19,493 nt of DNA. Origin: Planctomycetota bacterium. GTDB lineage: Bacteria; Planctomycetota; Brocadiia; Brocadiales; Bathyanammoxibiaceae. A program made the position numbers and the translations under genes. The notes beneath the pieces are model-generated. The model did not search any database and was not told the origin of the DNA. It was given only the letters and a program-made list of their open reading frames with translations. The stretch lies in NCBI GenBank assembly GCA_030598065.1, contig JAUVQR010000008.1, positions 1 through 19,493 of the forward strand. The letters run 5' to 3'. Of the stretch, positions 1 through 6,387 are shown piece by piece. How positions within the stretch are numbered: position 1 is the first letter of the stretch; each line of letters begins with the position of its first letter.

Positions 1-20
1 AGGAATAATTTACGTTTCAT
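1..20 (-). CDS. 5' end of a gene downstream of subunit IV (partial)
   Basis: A minus-strand ATG at 18-20 follows the subunit IV stop codon by 20 bases and is preceded by GAGGGG at 25-30. The visible residues are MKRKLF, a basic start followed by hydrophobic residues, as in the n-region of a signal peptide. The gene would be the fourth of the cytochrome b/Rieske operon. A multihaem cytochrome c often sits here in related operons, but only six codons are visible, so the product is unknown. Confidence 0.4.
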
Positions 21-40
21 TTAACCCCTCTACTTCCACA

Positions 41-778
41 CTAGAAATTAATCCAAGGTGTCTCCAAAACGTATTTCATATTTAAACCCAGCCTCAGGAT
101 GCTCTTCAGTATAGTGCCCAGCATGACCAACAGGAAAAACATGGTGATGCTGTACCGAACAGGGCCCAACTCCTCATACCAGCTTCGCCACCTCTTGGCA
201 GGATAGTACATACCACCGACAAAGAATGCCAAAAACAACGGAAGGCCTAAAGCCCAGTGGGGACTCCACAAAGGTGCCGGAGTCGCGAAGTCCAGCGACC
301 ACTGCTCCCACGGCCAGAACCAGGCCCAGAAAGGGCCCCTGCAGTAAACCCCGATAATAATCAGGACGTACCAGTATATGAAACCAAATACAAAAAAGGA
401 TACTGAGAATTTTCTCTCGGCAAAGGTGTAATACCCGATGCCTTTGGGATTGTTGTCAATATAGGGTATGAACATAAGGCCGAAAATAATAAATGACGGC
501 AGGACCACACCCGCATACCATGGGTCAAAATAAACCAGGACCTCCTGCAGGCCAAGGAAGTACCAGGGGGCCTTTGCGGGGTTTTCCGGCTCTCCAGGGT
601 TTGCCAGCTCTCTAAGCGGCGCGTCTACGTAGTAGCTGTACAAAAGGATAATTACAAGGAACAACAAGCCGCACAGAAATTCCATAGCCACCAGATTCGG
701 CCAGGTGTGTACCTGTTCCGGCTTTGGTTTCGCCGTCTTCGGCTCTGTTTCCTGGGCAGAAGCCTCTGCGTTTGCCAT
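41..778 (-). CDS. petD: Cytochrome b6f subunit IV-like protein (cytochrome b C-terminal domain), enlarged
   Basis: This 245-residue membrane protein is the C-terminal half of a split cytochrome b, which forms part of the quinol-oxidation (Qo) pocket in a Rieske/cytochrome b complex. Hydrophobic segments lie near residues 34-50, 89-106, 125-146, 174-192 and 209-226. The first three align with the three helices of PetD (for example WPNLVAMEF with YPNDLLYIF). The Qo-site PEWY motif reads APWY at residues 70-73, so its glutamate is missing; E79 in the following LQE is nearby. Plant and cyanobacterial PetD is about 160 residues, so about 100 C-terminal residues with two extra segments are additional. 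The N-terminus (residues 1-27) is Glu/Lys/Pro-rich and probably cytoplasmic. It lies 26 bases after the b6 gene and is last but one in the operon. The family assignment is firm; the role of the C-terminal extension is unknown. Confidence 0.9.
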   Translation of the reverse strand: MANAEASAQETEPKTAKPKPEQVHTWPNLVAMEFLCGLLFLVIILLYSYYVDAPLRELANPGEPENPAKAPWYFLGLQEVLVYFDPWYAGVVLPSFIIFGLMFIPYIDNNPKGIGYYTFAERKFSVSFFVFGFIYWYVLIIIGVYCRGPFWAWFWPWEQWSLDFATPAPLWSPHWALGLPLFLAFFVGGMYYPAKRWRSWYEELGPVRYSITMFFLLVMLGTILKSILRLGLNMKYVLETPWINF

Positions 779-804
779 ATCTTTTCCCTCTCCTTACTCC
801 GACC

Positions 805-1578
805 TTACAGCCGTCCTGAGAATCCGTCCTTCCTCACACGCCAGAAATGCAATATCATCAGCCCGCCTGCCAGACCGGGGAGGGCTATACAATGCCACAC
901 ATAGGCGCGCAGAAGCGCAGGCGCCTGGATGGACGTACCACCCAACAGCGCAAAACGTATATCATTATCTATGGTAAAGCCGAATAAATCGGCGAACGGC
1001 CCTTGATAACCGCAAAATGGCGTTGCACCGGCCATATTCGTGCCGACCGTGATAGCCCAGTACCCTCGCTGGTCCCATGGCAGCAGGTAACCGGTAAAAC
1101 TCAATAGCAGCGTCAGCACCAATAACACTACGCCAAGCACCCAATTGAACTGCCGCGGCGCCTTGTAAGAACTCGTTAAGAACACCCTTAACATATGGAA
1201 GCATACCGTGATTACCATCGCGTGGCCCGCCCACCGGTGGGTATTCCTTAATAATCTTCCAAACGGTGCTGCATTGTTGCTCAGGTCAATCATGTCGGCA
1301 TAGGCGCGGTTCACGTCCGGTGTATAATAGAACATCAAGAGTATTCCGGTAAGCGTTTCGAACAAAAATATAAAAAAGGTCAAACCGCCCAGACAGAACG
1401 TATAACTGATATTTAAGCTTCCTTTGTTTATCTTTGGCGGATGGATGTGCATCCATACGTTGCCTACTATCTGGAGCACACGATTCCTGGGCGTATCCTC
1501 GTATCCGTGCCGGAATACGGACTTCCATATATCGTTCTCTGTAATAAGCCCTAAAAGCTTCTTGAGGTCGGGGATCAT
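805..1578 (-). CDS. petB: Cytochrome b6-type protein (cytochrome b N-terminal domain)
   Basis: This 257-residue four-helix dihaem cytochrome b carries electrons across the membrane between the Qo and Qi sites. It aligns with plant/cyanobacterial b6 throughout, including YTFCLGG (b6: IFYCLGG), THRWAGHAMV, GYLLPWDQRGYWA and a C-terminus VRKDGFSGRL (b6: IRKQGISGPL). The axial haem ligands are H114/H128 and H229/H244. The 14-residue gap between the second pair is the b6 rather than the bc1 spacing. C62 occupies the position of the b6 cysteine that binds haem ci covalently. The N-terminal 50 residues form a longer soluble extension than in PetB. The gene lies 12 bases after the Rieske gene and is followed by subunit IV, the usual order of a split b6-type operon. 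Family certain; haem ci inferred from the cysteine only. Confidence 0.94.
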   Translation of the reverse strand: MIPDLKKLLGLITENDIWKSVFRHGYEDTPRNRVLQIVGNVWMHIHPPKINKGSLNISYTFCLGGLTFFIFLFETLTGILLMFYYTPDVNRAYADMIDLSNNAAPFGRLLRNTHRWAGHAMVITVCFHMLRVFLTSSYKAPRQFNWVLGVVLLVLTLLLSFTGYLLPWDQRGYWAITVGTNMAGATPFCGYQGPFADLFGFTIDNDIRFALLGGTSIQAPALLRAYVWHCIALPGLAGGLMILHFWRVRKDGFSGRL

Positions 1579-1590
1579 ACCCTACTCCTT

Positions 1591-2103
1591 CTAAATAGTT
1601 AGCACCGTCTCAAGCTCTACTATCGTGCTGGTATCTACCATAAGTTTTCCGTCGTCAGACACATGCATCTCGAAATGGAACAGGGGTCTGGGTGCCGGCC
1701 CTGCAAAGTTTACCCCATCCCTATAATATTTGCTGCCGTGACAAGGACACTCGAACACGCCCTTCTCCACAGTCCAGTGCACAGCACACCCTAAGTGCTG
1801 ACATATCATAGATATGGCACTGAAATTGTTGCCGTCCCTTACCACAAACACCCTGCGGGCCTTAATCGTGGCAACTGTGTGGTCTTGAAAATCGGCAGGG
1901 TAGCCAACCGGGAACTTCTTCGAGGGTTCAAACAACACTTTTGGGAAGAAAAAGCCTGTAAAACTAAACGTCTTCGCCATAAACGCCAGTGTCGCGCCCA
2001 GAAACAACGTCCACCCCGCGTAGGCAAAGAAACTCCGGCGGCCTGCGGTCCACGTACTTCCTAGTTCCTCTTTTTTTTCTTCTTCCTTCTCTTCTACTAC
2101 CAT
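1591..2103 (-). CDS. petC: Rieske [2Fe-2S] protein of the cytochrome b complex
   Basis: This is the Rieske subunit that accepts an electron from quinol at the Qo site and passes it to a cytochrome c. Both cluster boxes are intact: CQHLGC (C101, H103, C106) and CPCHG (C119, C121, H122). A charged N-terminus (VEEKEEEKKEE) precedes GRRSFF, which resembles a twin-arginine motif, then one hydrophobic segment near residues 24-44, giving a membrane-anchored domain outside the cytoplasmic membrane. The ATG at 2103 is chosen because GGAGAG lies 6 bases upstream (2110-2115). A GTG eight codons further upstream (2127) has no ribosome binding site. The product is 170 residues, close to the bacterial family norm. 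It is first in the minus-strand operon and is transcribed away from the DUF255 gene. Confidence 0.94.
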   Translation of the reverse strand: MVVEEKEEEKKEELGSTWTAGRRSFFAYAGWTLFLGATLAFMAKTFSFTGFFFPKVLFEPSKKFPVGYPADFQDHTVATIKARRVFVVRDGNNFSAISMICQHLGCAVHWTVEKGVFECPCHGSKYYRDGVNFAGPAPRPLFHFEMHVSDDGKLMVDTSTIVELETVLTI

Positions 2104-2157
2104 ATCGCTCTCTCCAATTCTAACCACTTAATTAGCCCTGAGCCAGGGGATAAAGAG

Positions 2158-2178
2158 CTTTTACCCACAGAGTAAAAG
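2158..2178. repeat. Inverted repeat CTTTTAC-N7-GTAAAAG
   Basis: Perfect 7-bp arms separated by 7 bases, located 55-75 bases upstream of the Rieske start codon. It could be an operator or a leader hairpin of the Rieske operon. It is not followed by a T-run, so a terminator is unlikely. Function is inferred only from position. Confidence 0.4.
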
Positions 2179-2395
2179 AATCAGAGCAATTGCCATACCA
2201 TTTCTACAGCTTCCTTTGAAAGACAAACTGCACATGCGCTAACTTTTCCGAATACCCTATCTGGTTGCAAATTCAGCACTTAAGAATACAGGCAAAATCC
2301 AGCAATCGACGAATCGGCCAGTGTCCACCATGCCGTGTAACATACAAGGGACAAAGGTGGTAGCGTGAAGCGCAAGTTTCTTTCTATCATATAGT

Positions 2396-2401
2396 TATAC
2401 T
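2396..2401 (+). promoter_or_regulatory. Possible -10 box TATACT for the DUF255 gene
   Basis: TATACT matches five of six positions of the sigma-70 -10 consensus. No good -35 hexamer lies 16-18 bases upstream. A transcript from it would start near 2408, just before the inverted repeat at 2413-2430. Confidence 0.35.
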
Positions 2402-2412
2402 TGTACACCAGA

Positions 2413-2430
2413 GTACACACCTTTGTGTAC
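2413..2430. promoter_or_regulatory. Perfect inverted repeat GTACACA-CCTT-TGTGTAC, possible operator
   Basis: Perfect 7-bp arms with a 4-base spacer lie directly downstream of the TATACT box. A direct copy of GTACAC occurs 10 bases upstream at 2403-2408. The arrangement suits a dimeric repressor binding over the transcription start of the DUF255 gene. It could also form a hairpin in the leader RNA. The element overlaps an in-frame TTG at 2423, which argues against that codon as the start. Confidence 0.45.
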
Positions 2431-2449
2431 CCAAGTGTGCGCCCTGCGC

Positions 2450-4327
2450 ATGTCAAATACCCTTGCAATCGCCTGCATATTGGGCTATCTTGGCAGTGTA
2501 GGCGCCCTGAAATCCATATTATCCGGTGCAAAGATGCCCAAGAAGAAGCCCTCTGGAGCGGAAACCCACCATTTTTCACCCAGGCCGAACAAGGCCCATC
2601 TCATTGAGTGGCGCCACTGGGGAGACGAGGCCTTCAAAATGGCTCAGGATGCGGATAAACCCGTTTTCCTTAACATTGGAGCCGTTTGGTGCCACTGGTG
2701 CCATGTCTTTGACGAGACCACACTCTCAGACCCGGATGTTATAGACATTCTGAACCGCGACTTCGTACCCATAAGGGTAGACGCCGACAAGAATCCACAC
2801 ATACAGAACCGCTACCTGGCGGGCGGCTGGCCCACAAACAGCTTCCTGACCCCTACAGGCAATACAATAAGCGGCGGTACATATATTCGCCCCGACGAGT
2901 TCAAAGGGCTTGCAGAGAAGGTAAGCAAGTACTACGCCGACCATAAGAGCGAACTTTACGCCAGCATAGCCCAGTCAAAGGTCAGGAAGAGTCTGGGCAG
3001 GGAGAGCGAAAGGGTCGCTGAAGGTCAACCAACCGGTGAGATACCCGGGCGGGTGACCGGCATCTTAAAGGATACGTTTGACCACGTACACGGCGGTTTC
3101 GGCAGCGAACCGAAGTTCCCCCAGCAGGACGTCATCGAATTGCTGCTTACAGAGTACCTTATAAACGGCGATATGGAACTGCTGGATATGGCCACCAAGA
3201 CGCTGGACAACATGATGGAAGGTGGCCTGTGGGACAACGTCGAAAAGGGCTTCTTCCGGTACGCCACACGGTCCGACTGGTCCGTACCCCATTATGAGAA
3301 GATGCTCGAAGGTAACGCCTCACTGCTCAAAGACTACCTACTGGGCTATCAGGTTACCGGCAAAGAAGGCTACCGCAAGGTCGCGGAAGACGTCATCTCA
3401 TACCTCGACGCTAAGCTCTCTTCCCCTGACGGGGGCTTTTACGGCAGCCAGGACGCGGACGAAAACTATTACATGCTGGACGCCGAGGCCAGAAAAAAGG
3501 AAAACCCGCCAAAGGTTGACACAAACATCTACACCAACTGGAACGGTATGGCTATATCCGGGTACTTGCACGCCTACCAGGCCCTTGGCCATGAGCCGTA
3601 CGGGGACAGGGCCGTAAAGGCCATAGGACACCTTACAGCCAGCGCCTATCGGGCCGGTAAGGGGATGTACCACTACGTGACAAACGGCGAAGCGGAACTG
3701 AGGGGTTTACTGGTAGACCAGGTATTTATGGCGGACGCACTGGTCTCCGCCTATGAAACAACTATGGAGAGAAGATTTCTTGAGACGGCGATTGACATAA
3801 TGGACTGCGTGACAAGGGACTTGCGGGACCCGCGTAAGGGCGGTTTTTTTGACATCCCCGAGGACGACGCCCAGATAGGCAACCTGGCGTTCAGGGAGAA
3901 ACCATTGATGGAAAACACACGGGCCATGCGGGTGCTGAACAGGCTCCACCACCTTACCGGAAAAGAGGAATATCACAATCTGTCCCTTGAGACCGCGCAG
4001 GCCCTCATCGGAACTTTTACAGACTACTCCGTACAGGCGTCGTCCTACGCCCTGGCGGTTAGAGAATACCTCGAACATCCCGTTCAGATAACGATTATCG
4101 GCTCGAAAAGCGACCCGCGGACACTTGCCCTGCACAAGGAAGGGCTCGGCATCTTCCTGCCCTGGAAGGTCATTCAGGTACTGGACCCCAAGACCGATCC
4201 TCTCCAGCTGGGCCCCATAACGTACTCGGCCGGGGAAGAGCCACTCGCGTACGGCTGCCGGGAAGGGATGTGCTCTCCACCCATGCGAACGCCTGAGGAA
4301 CTGAAAGCATTTATGCAGGGTAAATAA
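2450..4327 (+). CDS. DUF255 thioredoxin-fold protein (YyaL/SPATA20-like)
   Basis: This protein has an N-terminal thioredoxin-like DUF255 domain followed by an alpha/alpha-barrel domain resembling glycosidases and epimerases. Counting from the ATG at 2534, the domain opens with FSPRPNKAHLIEWRHWG. The CxxC active site is WCHWCHVF (C53, C56), then VDADKNP and GGWPT with the cis-proline. The barrel half contains GGFGSEPKFP, SVPHYEKMLEGNA, GGFYGSQDADE and NWNGMAI, all typical of the family. The biochemical activity of this family is not established. The start is uncertain. ATG 2450 (625 residues) adds a hydrophobic stretch TLAIACILGYLGSVGAL that could be a signal or anchor but has no ribosome binding site. 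ATG 2534 (597 residues) has a weak GGTG upstream. The family often lacks an N-terminal anchor. It is the first gene of the plus-strand block. Confidence 0.88.
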   Translation: MSNTLAIACILGYLGSVGALKSILSGAKMPKKKPSGAETHHFSPRPNKAHLIEWRHWGDEAFKMAQDADKPVFLNIGAVWCHWCHVFDETTLSDPDVIDILNRDFVPIRVDADKNPHIQNRYLAGGWPTNSFLTPTGNTISGGTYIRPDEFKGLAEKVSKYYADHKSELYASIAQSKVRKSLGRESERVAEGQPTGEIPGRVTGILKDTFDHVHGGFGSEPKFPQQDVIELLLTEYLINGDMELLDMATKTLDNMMEGGLWDNVEKGFFRYATRSDWSVPHYEKMLEGNASLLKDYLLGYQVTGKEGYRKVAEDVISYLDAKLSSPDGGFYGSQDADENYYMLDAEARKKENPPKVDTNIYTNWNGMAISGYLHAYQALGHEPYGDRAVKAIGHLTASAYRAGKGMYHYVTNGEAELRGLLVDQVFMADALVSAYETTMERRFLETAIDIMDCVTRDLRDPRKGGFFDIPEDDAQIGNLAFREKPLMENTRAMRVLNRLHHLTGKEEYHNLSLETAQALIGTFTDYSVQASSYALAVREYLEHPVQITIIGSKSDPRTLALHKEGLGIFLPWKVIQVLDPKTDPLQLGPITYSAGEEPLAYGCREGMCSPPMRTPEELKAFMQGK

Positions 4328-4413
4328 AAGACCCGCCCCATAAGCCACCACGCAACCAATCAATATAGTACGATAATGCCGGAGAGACAGGACACAGGAC
4401 AAAGATTTAATAA

Positions 4414-4443
4414 TTGACTTTGGTTGTCCCGGCGACTTAAAAT
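4414..4443 (+). promoter_or_regulatory. Putative sigma-70 promoter for the siroheme-protein gene
   Basis: TTGACT (4414-4419) and TAAAAT (4438-4443) are separated by 18 bases. Transcription would begin around 4450, giving a leader of about eight bases before the ATG at 4458, which lacks a Shine-Dalgarno sequence. The mRNA may therefore be nearly leaderless. It lies in the 130-base gap after the DUF255 gene, which otherwise holds nothing recognisable. Confidence 0.45.
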
Positions 4444-4457
4444 GATGGTTTGTCACC

Positions 4458-5174
4458 ATGAATCAAAGCCAAACAATACAACAAGAAGATAAACTGTCCG
4501 TCCTCAGGAAGTACGAGAAGTACGTGACGGCGGACGGCAAGACGACCCTCTTTATTATCAAGTCGTGCCGGGGTGAGGAGGTAAACTGTCCCAACCTGCT
4601 GAATAAACCCAGGCCACTGGCCCAGAGGATGCATGACAGGCTGAACGAGATTTCTTTCAACCAGAGGCTCTACGACAAGATCCCGGCCAAGATACTGCCC
4701 CACATGACCTTCAAGCTGGCGGTGGCCGGCTGTCCCAACAGTTGTTCCATGCCGCAGATAAAGGATTTCGGGGTCATTACGCAGGAGAGCGTCGTCGTGG
4801 ACCCCGCCAGCGAGTGCTCAATGTGCATGAAGTGCCTCAAGGTATGCAGAGAAGGCGCCATAGTCATAAAGGAAGACAGGACGGTTATCATAGACCAGGA
4901 GGAGTGTGTGAACTGCGGCCTCTGCGCGAGGGTCTGTCCGACGGGCTCGATAAAGATTGACCGGACCGGATACGCGATAGTGCTGGGCGGCAAGGTGGGA
5001 AGGCATCCACGCTTTGCGGCGCAATTGATGGAACTCGCTACGGAGGAGCAGGTGCTGAAGGCCCTGGAAATCTGCGCGGAAAGAATCTTGGGCGAGAAGG
5101 GGCGCAATCTGTACGGCTTCCTGGCCAAAGAGCCCTTCCATGAAGAACTCAGAGAGGCGCTCAAGAAGTTGTGA
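4458..5174 (+). CDS. Mini sulfite/nitrite-reductase-like siroheme [4Fe-4S] protein with two-cluster ferredoxin domain
   Basis: This 238-residue protein contains only one half of the sulfite/nitrite reductase haemoprotein fold. The cysteines expected to bind the cubane coupled to siroheme are C37/C44 (SCRGEEVNC, spacing six rather than the usual five) and C92/C96 in AGCPNSC, followed by PQIKDFGV. A ferredoxin module is inserted at residues 120-160 with two CxxCxxCxxxC motifs (C120, C123, C126, C130 and C150, C153, C156, C160). The reductase fold resumes at GGKVGRHPRFA. No signal peptide is seen, so it is cytoplasmic. Full-length enzymes carry two such half domains and are about 500 residues; assimilatory-type small sulfite reductases are about 220 and lack this ferredoxin. 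It may reduce nitrite or sulfite, or handle siroheme for the two decarboxylases encoded downstream. Family confident, substrate unknown. Confidence 0.82.
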   Translation: MNQSQTIQQEDKLSVLRKYEKYVTADGKTTLFIIKSCRGEEVNCPNLLNKPRPLAQRMHDRLNEISFNQRLYDKIPAKILPHMTFKLAVAGCPNSCSMPQIKDFGVITQESVVVDPASECSMCMKCLKVCREGAIVIKEDRTVIIDQEECVNCGLCARVCPTGSIKIDRTGYAIVLGGKVGRHPRFAAQLMELATEEQVLKALEICAERILGEKGRNLYGFLAKEPFHEELREALKKL

Positions 5175-5227
5175 CTTGAGGCCCGTGACTATTTCCCCCA
5201 CCGCAACCCGGAATGAAGGCGCAACCT

Positions 5228-5704
5228 ATGGAACTGGATAACGTAGACAAGAAGATACTGCAGGAAATACAGTCCGTCTTCCCCATCACACCCAGACCGT
5301 TCCAGACGCTGGCGGAACAACTCTCACTGGATGAGTCCGACGTCCGCAGGCGGATAAAGGCGCTGATAGAGAACAAGGTAATCCGCAGGCTGGGGCCGAT
5401 TATAGACACCGCGGCCATGGGCAACACCGGCGGACTGATGGCCATGAACGTCCCCGAAGAACAGATTGAAGGGGTAGCGGAGGTCATAAACGCGTACAGC
5501 AGCGTCTCACACAACTACCTCCGCAAGGGCAGGAACAGGCAGATACCCTACAACATCTGGTTCACCATGTCCGCCCCCAACAAGGAGGCGCTGGGAAAGA
5601 ACCTGAAAGAGATAGAGGACAAGACCGGACTGGTGGTCAAAAACCTCCCGACCACAAAGAAATTCAAGATAGGCGTGAAGTTCAGGATATACGAGGGAGA
5701 TTGA
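5228..5704 (+). CDS. ahbA: Siroheme decarboxylase subunit, AhbA-like (AsnC/Lrp fold)
   Basis: AhbA and AhbB jointly decarboxylate siroheme at the C12 and C18 acetate groups, giving didecarboxysiroheme in the alternative haem pathway; NirDLGH do the same for haem d1. The protein has an N-terminal winged helix (LDNVDKKILQEIQ, then a basic helix ending NKVIRRLG) and a RAM-like C-terminal domain containing VSHNYLR (H95, Y97) and PYNIWFTM (Y108), typical of AhbA/NirD-L rather than DNA-binding Lrp. ATG 5228 is chosen because GAAGG lies 8 bases upstream; the ATG five codons earlier (5213) has no clear ribosome binding site. At 158 residues it matches the family. It follows the siroheme-type protein by 53 bases and precedes the AhbB-like gene. 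A Nir function cannot be excluded. Confidence 0.85.
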   Translation: MELDNVDKKILQEIQSVFPITPRPFQTLAEQLSLDESDVRRRIKALIENKVIRRLGPIIDTAAMGNTGGLMAMNVPEEQIEGVAEVINAYSSVSHNYLRKGRNRQIPYNIWFTMSAPNKEALGKNLKEIEDKTGLVVKNLPTTKKFKIGVKFRIYEGD

Positions 5705-5722
5705 TCAATCCTTTTAGTTGTA

Positions 5723-5781
5723 GGGTGCGTCTTGACACACCTTCTGGGCTTGTCATTCTGAGTTTTTTGAGCGAAGAATCT
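5723..5781. repeat. REP-like palindromic elements between ahbA and ahbB
   Basis: Two palindromes occupy the 139-base gap between the genes. The first is GGTGCGTC-TT-GACACACC (5724-5741), a dyad with one mismatch. The second runs TGTCATTCTGAG, TTTTTTGAG, CGAAGAATCT (5751-5781), with ATTCT/AGAAT arms at 5755-5759 and 5775-5779. It resembles the TCATTCTGAGCG...AAGAATCT type of dispersed intergenic palindrome that I know from many bacterial genomes. Only single copies are seen in this window, so dispersal is inferred. Confidence 0.5.
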
Positions 5782-5843
5782 AGAACAATTTTACTAACGC
5801 TGTAGCGGCAGAACTTGCGCTGCCTGTTGCAGGAAATTAAATT

Positions 5844-6305
5844 ATGGCCGACGACACAGACATACAGCTGCTAAAACAGATTCAGGACGGCATCCCCCTG
5901 ACCGAGAGACCCTACCGGGACATCGGAGACGCCCTGAGTATTTCCGAAGACGAGGTGATTGAGCGGCTGAAGATGCTGATGGAAGAGAAAAAAATCCGCC
6001 GCTTCGCCGCCTCGGTCGCGCACCGTAAGATAGGCATAAACTCAAACGCCATGACCGTCTGGAGGGTGCCGCCAGAGCGCGTTGACGAAGTGGGGCCGAT
6101 AATGGCCTCCTTCCCGGAGGTAACCCACTGTTATGAGCGGCCAACGTTCTCCGATTGGCCGTATAACGTATTCACCATGATACACGGCTACACCGACGAA
6201 CAGTGCGAGAGCGTTATAGAGGCTATAAAAGAGAAGACCGGGCTCGACGACTACGTAATCCTGTACAGTGAAAAAGAATTCAAGAAGACGGGAACCAGGA
6301 TTTAG
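5844..6305 (+). CDS. ahbB: Siroheme decarboxylase subunit, AhbB-like (AsnC/Lrp fold)
   Basis: This is the partner of the upstream AhbA-like protein in converting siroheme to didecarboxysiroheme. The 153-residue protein has a winged-helix N-terminus (IPLTERPYRDIGDALSIS, KIRRFAASVAHRKIG) and a C-terminal domain with VTHCYERPTF (H95, Y97), DWPYNVFTMIHG (W105, Y107, H114) and TGLDDYVILYSEKEFKK. The CYERP/WPYNLFTMIH signature distinguishes AhbB/NirG-H-type subunits. AGGA about 8 bases upstream supports the ATG. It is separated from ahbA by 139 bases with palindromic repeats, a gap unusual for genes whose products should form one complex. The later pathway genes (ahbC, ahbD, or nirJ/nirE/nirS) are not in the window, so haem b versus d1 remains open. 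Confidence 0.86.
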   Translation: MADDTDIQLLKQIQDGIPLTERPYRDIGDALSISEDEVIERLKMLMEEKKIRRFAASVAHRKIGINSNAMTVWRVPPERVDEVGPIMASFPEVTHCYERPTFSDWPYNVFTMIHGYTDEQCESVIEAIKEKTGLDDYVILYSEKEFKKTGTRI

Positions 6306-6387
6306 AGGCAGAAAATTCCCGGTAGCCAAGACCAGGCCCGCCACAGACGTTTTCCCGCATACCGCCTGTCAACATGGAGAAATAACT

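Larger units (their letters stand above)
2104..2449. other. Divergent intergenic region between the Rieske and DUF255 genes
   Basis: This 346-base region is AT-richer than its flanks and has no convincing gene. It should contain the promoters of both divergent operons. It holds an inverted repeat at 2158-2178, a short CCCTG-AGC-CAGGG dyad at 2136-2148, a TATACT box at 2396-2401, and a perfect inverted repeat at 2413-2430. No clear promoter hexamers were found for the Rieske operon. Confidence 0.6.

Noticed and set aside
4445..4459. ATGGT-TTGTC-ACCAT dyad over the start codon of the siroheme-type protein
   Set aside because: Five-base arms are too short to claim a regulatory hairpin without conservation data.
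6268..6387. Longer TPR protein from an ATG at 6268
   Set aside because: It would overlap ahbB and hide the signal peptide; the ATG at 6388 has a GGAG ribosome binding site.
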